A stretch of 64,000 bases of DNA, from the NCBI RefSeq assembly GCF_910594985.1, contig NZ_CAJVCE010000008.1, forward strand, positions 133,163 through 197,162, written 5' to 3'. The position numbers and the translations under genes are program-made. Within the stretch, counting starts at the first letter, position 1; each line of letters begins with the position of its first letter. Below are positions 61,919 to 64,000 of this stretch, one piece after another. The DNA comes from Paenibacillus allorhizosphaerae (lineage in GTDB: Bacteria > Bacillota > Bacilli > Paenibacillales > NBRC-103111). The notes below the pieces were generated by a model. The model saw only the letters and a program-made list of their open reading frames with translations, did no database searches and had not been told where the DNA came from.

Positions 61919-63493
61919 ATGGGTTCGCTCGAACTTTCCGGAGGGCTGGCCTTGCAATATTCGGACACGCAGGAATATAAGATGGATAGCCGATACGGCG
62001 TAGTGATAGCGAATGAGCCGTATGGCGCCTTCGGATTCGTCATGAAAGGCTCCGTTAAAGTAACTTTGGAAGCGGAAAGCAGGGGACGCACCGGAAAAGC
62101 AGCGTACGGCGAAGTATTCTACGTTCCTCCGCATTGCCGATGTACGATGCAAAGCAGCGACAAGCAAACATGCCATGTCATGATGATCCGCTTTTATTTC
62201 TCGGGGAGAGAGCCATCCGAATCTTCGTCCTTGGAAATGTCCGCTTTGCTTGGCCGTACGGACGAGCTGCGGCTTCACCGCTTTCGAATGCCTCGGGTCC
62301 GCAGTTGGGCGCAGGATTTGTTGAGTAACCGGTCCGGAGAGGACCCGTCCTTTTATTATCTAGTGCACTCCTATTTGTACGTGATCGCGGCGGAGTTCAT
62401 GGCGCACCTGACCAAATCGAAGGATAAAGACGTCGACTTGACCGACTACGTGCTCCAAATTAAGCAGCACATGCTGGAACATAGCGATGCGCCGATGGAT
62501 ATCGAAGAGATCGCCCGTTTGTCGGGGGCAAGTCCCGCTAGATTTTATCAAGTATTCAAACAGCATACCGGACTCAGTCCGCTGCAGTTTATCACGATGG
62601 CCAAATTGAACGAGTCGCTTCGGCTGCTCGCGAGCTCGACGTTGTCCGTTACGGAGGCAGCCCAAGCGGTCGGTTATCCGGACCCGCTCTATTTCAGCCG
62701 GCTGTTCAAGAAGCATATGGGCCTCACGCCTACCGACTACGCGGTCTTAGCCAAAAAGCGGGTAGCCAATCTATGCCCTGTCTTCCGGGGGGATTTGGCC
62801 GTACTCGGCATCACACCGGTGCTCGAGCTGCCGCGTGAATGGTACGACGCTCCCGATAAAGACAAATTCGTAAAGCAGATCGAATACTGCCGGCCTGAGC
62901 TGATATTTACGGCGCCGGTGCCGGACGAATTGTATGCCACATTGTCTCAACTGTGCCCGGTCGTCATGATTACTTGGAAAGGGTATCCGTGGAAAGCACG
63001 TTTGCGCGAAATCGGCGGGGTTCTCCACATGCCGACCGTGGTGGAGCGATGGCTGTCCTATTTCGAAATGAAGCTCGACTATGCGCGTTATCACATTCGC
63101 CGTCATCTGGACAGTAACCCGTATCTGGTCGTGAGCGTGTTCGAGCCTTTTTACCGCGTATACGGCACGCAGCGGATCAAAATGAGCGACTTGTTCTACG
63201 GGGAGCTGCATATTATGCCGCCGGTGTCGGCACAGCAAATCAGCTTCCTCGACACCCCTTCGTTCGAAGAAGTGGCGGAGCTGGACTGCGACGGGATTTT
63301 GTTGCTGGTGCCTGCATCGATTACCGACGACGCCTGCATCAAACTGGAGGAAGAGTGGCTTCGGCTTAAGCGGCATCGGCCCAGAAAGCACTGCATCATC
63401 ATTCGGCACGAAGAGCCGCTATTATACAACGCGTCTTTTTACGAGGGTTTAATCGATCAATTCGTTAATACATTGCTCATTTACGGAAATTAA
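61919..63493 (+). CDS. AraC-family regulator fused to a siderophore-binding-like domain (Btr-like)
   Basis: Three parts are visible in 524 residues: an N-terminal cupin-like domain (about 1-120), an AraC DNA-binding domain at about 165-275 (MDIEEIARLSGASPARFYQV, VTEAAQAVGYPDPLYFSRLF), and a C-terminal domain like iron-siderophore binding proteins (about 285-524, RPELIFTAPVPDELYATLSQ). This is the architecture of B. subtilis Btr, which senses bacillibactin and activates its uptake genes. It has no signal peptide, so it would sense the siderophore in the cytosol. Upstream Fur control fits. Confidence 0.92.
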   Translation: MGSLELSGGLALQYSDTQEYKMDSRYGVVIANEPYGAFGFVMKGSVKVTLEAESRGRTGKAAYGEVFYVPPHCRCTMQSSDKQTCHVMMIRFYFSGREPSESSSLEMSALLGRTDELRLHRFRMPRVRSWAQDLLSNRSGEDPSFYYLVHSYLYVIAAEFMAHLTKSKDKDVDLTDYVLQIKQHMLEHSDAPMDIEEIARLSGASPARFYQVFKQHTGLSPLQFITMAKLNESLRLLASSTLSVTEAAQAVGYPDPLYFSRLFKKHMGLTPTDYAVLAKKRVANLCPVFRGDLAVLGITPVLELPREWYDAPDKDKFVKQIEYCRPELIFTAPVPDELYATLSQLCPVVMITWKGYPWKARLREIGGVLHMPTVVERWLSYFEMKLDYARYHIRRHLDSNPYLVVSVFEPFYRVYGTQRIKMSDLFYGELHIMPPVSAQQISFLDTPSFEEVAELDCDGILLLVPASITDDACIKLEEEWLRLKRHRPRKHCIIIRHEEPLLYNASFYEGLIDQFVNTLLIYGN

Positions 63494-63564
63494 GAAATGT
63501 CCATATCGTTTACAGGAATGTCTATTCCAGAGCCTCTTAATTTGTGTAAAATAATGAGTGGTAA

Positions 63565-63579
63565 TGATAATGATTATCA
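63565..63579. promoter_or_regulatory. Fur box (perfect 7-1-7)
   Basis: TGATAAT-G-ATTATCA is a perfect 7-1-7 Fur site, 50 bp upstream of the nitroreductase start. Confidence 0.85.
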
Positions 63580-63628
63580 ATTTCGTTTGCACGAAAGAAG
63601 AAAAATACATAAAGAGGGAGCAATTCGA

Positions 63629-64000
63629 ATGGAACTAGCCCGAGTCATAAAAGAAAGACGTTCCGTGCATCAATTCGAAGACCGCCCCGTGCCGATCGAA
63701 TTGGTCAAGGAGCTGCTGGATACAGCGGTATGGGTGCCGAACCATAAGCTGACGCAGCCATGGCGATTCGTTCTTGTTCACGGCGAAGGACGCCGAAGAC
63801 TGGCCGAGATCAGCCGCGCAGGTGCGGAGAAGAGAGAGAAAGATCCGGAGAAGCGTCAGGAGTTCGGCCAAAGGTTTTACGACCGGTTCATGTCCGTCCC
63901 GTTGTTCGTGGCGGTCGTCATGAAGGAAAACACGCATCCGGTCACATGGGAAGAAGATTACGCATCGACCAGCTGCATCATTCATAATTTTAGTCTTCTT
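63629..64000 (+). CDS. nitroreductase-family protein, N-terminal part (cut by window end)
   Basis: The ATG at 63629, with AAGAGGGAG upstream, starts MELARVIKERRSVHQFEDRP, the typical FMN-binding Arg-rich start of nitroreductases; VWVPNHKLTQPWRFVLV is the next conserved segment. 124 codons are visible and the frame is open to the edge. Its perfect Fur box and place after the siderophore regulator suggest a role in iron starvation, perhaps in reducing ferric siderophores; this is inference. Confidence 0.88.
   Translation, partial: MELARVIKERRSVHQFEDRPVPIELVKELLDTAVWVPNHKLTQPWRFVLVHGEGRRRLAEISRAGAEKREKDPEKRQEFGQRFYDRFMSVPLFVAVVMKENTHPVTWEEDYASTSCIIHNFSLL

Overview
The window looks like the chromosome of a Gram-positive bacterium of the Paenibacillaceae (Paenibacillus, Cohnella and relatives). 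The signs are GGAGG-type ribosome sites with frequent GTG or TTG starts, lipoprotein-anchored solute-binding proteins, LplB/YtcP-type permeases next to a very large membrane-bound AraC regulator, a B. subtilis-like pspA-ydjGHI cluster, and a Bacillus-type 7-1-7 Fur box. This rests on gene content read by eye; no database search was run. No rRNA, tRNA, CRISPR array or intact transposase was seen.

Left part (1-14.8 kb): the end of an AraC-type regulator, then a TetR regulator divergent from a MarR/GbsR-like regulator, an RND efflux pump, its lipoprotein adaptor and a secreted partner. Two TetR-type palindromes lie in the divergent promoter region. Next come pspA-ydjG-ydjH-ydjI (envelope stress), a small alarmone synthetase, and a padR gene translationally coupled to a SEDS (FtsW/RodA) protein with an N-terminal permease-prefix region.

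Middle (14.8-42.1 kb), carbohydrate metabolism and regulation: a minus-strand run of Gfo/Idh/MocA oxidoreductase, phosphodiester glycosidase, orphan solute-binding lipoprotein and sulfatase, with a divergent AraC regulator; a LacI regulator controlling a second orphan solute-binding lipoprotein through perfect palindromes; a two-component system; a complete ABC importer (AraC sensor, LplB, YtcP, binding protein) followed by three Gfo/Idh/MocA oxidoreductases, an MFS exporter and a cytoplasmic family-6 polysaccharide lyase. A 39-bp tandem repeat sits between two of the oxidoreductases. A rhomboid protease and an NlpC/P60 lipoprotein end this part.

Right part (42.1-59.0 kb), the most unusual locus: two divergent transcription units. 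Rightward, seven tightly packed genes encode a secreted, membrane-anchored vWA protein, a 1129-residue tubulin-like protein with an intact GTP-binding glycine loop, an 803-residue protein of unknown function, a polytopic vWA protein, a small beta-rich protein, a zinc-ribbon GTPase and a 952-residue transmembrane protein with two external Ig-like repeats; a strong terminator closes the unit. Leftward, three genes (one only 53 codons) encode membrane proteins, one with a zinc ribbon. The set predicts a membrane-spanning machine powered by two different GTP-binding proteins. I know no experimentally described function for it. It may belong with GTPase/tubulin/vWA neighbourhoods proposed from comparative genomics as conflict or envelope systems.

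The end (59-64 kb) holds a LysR/YeiH pair, an IS-end-like palindromic relic with a truncated phosphotransferase gene, and a Fur-regulated siderophore-type AraC regulator followed by a nitroreductase cut by the window edge.
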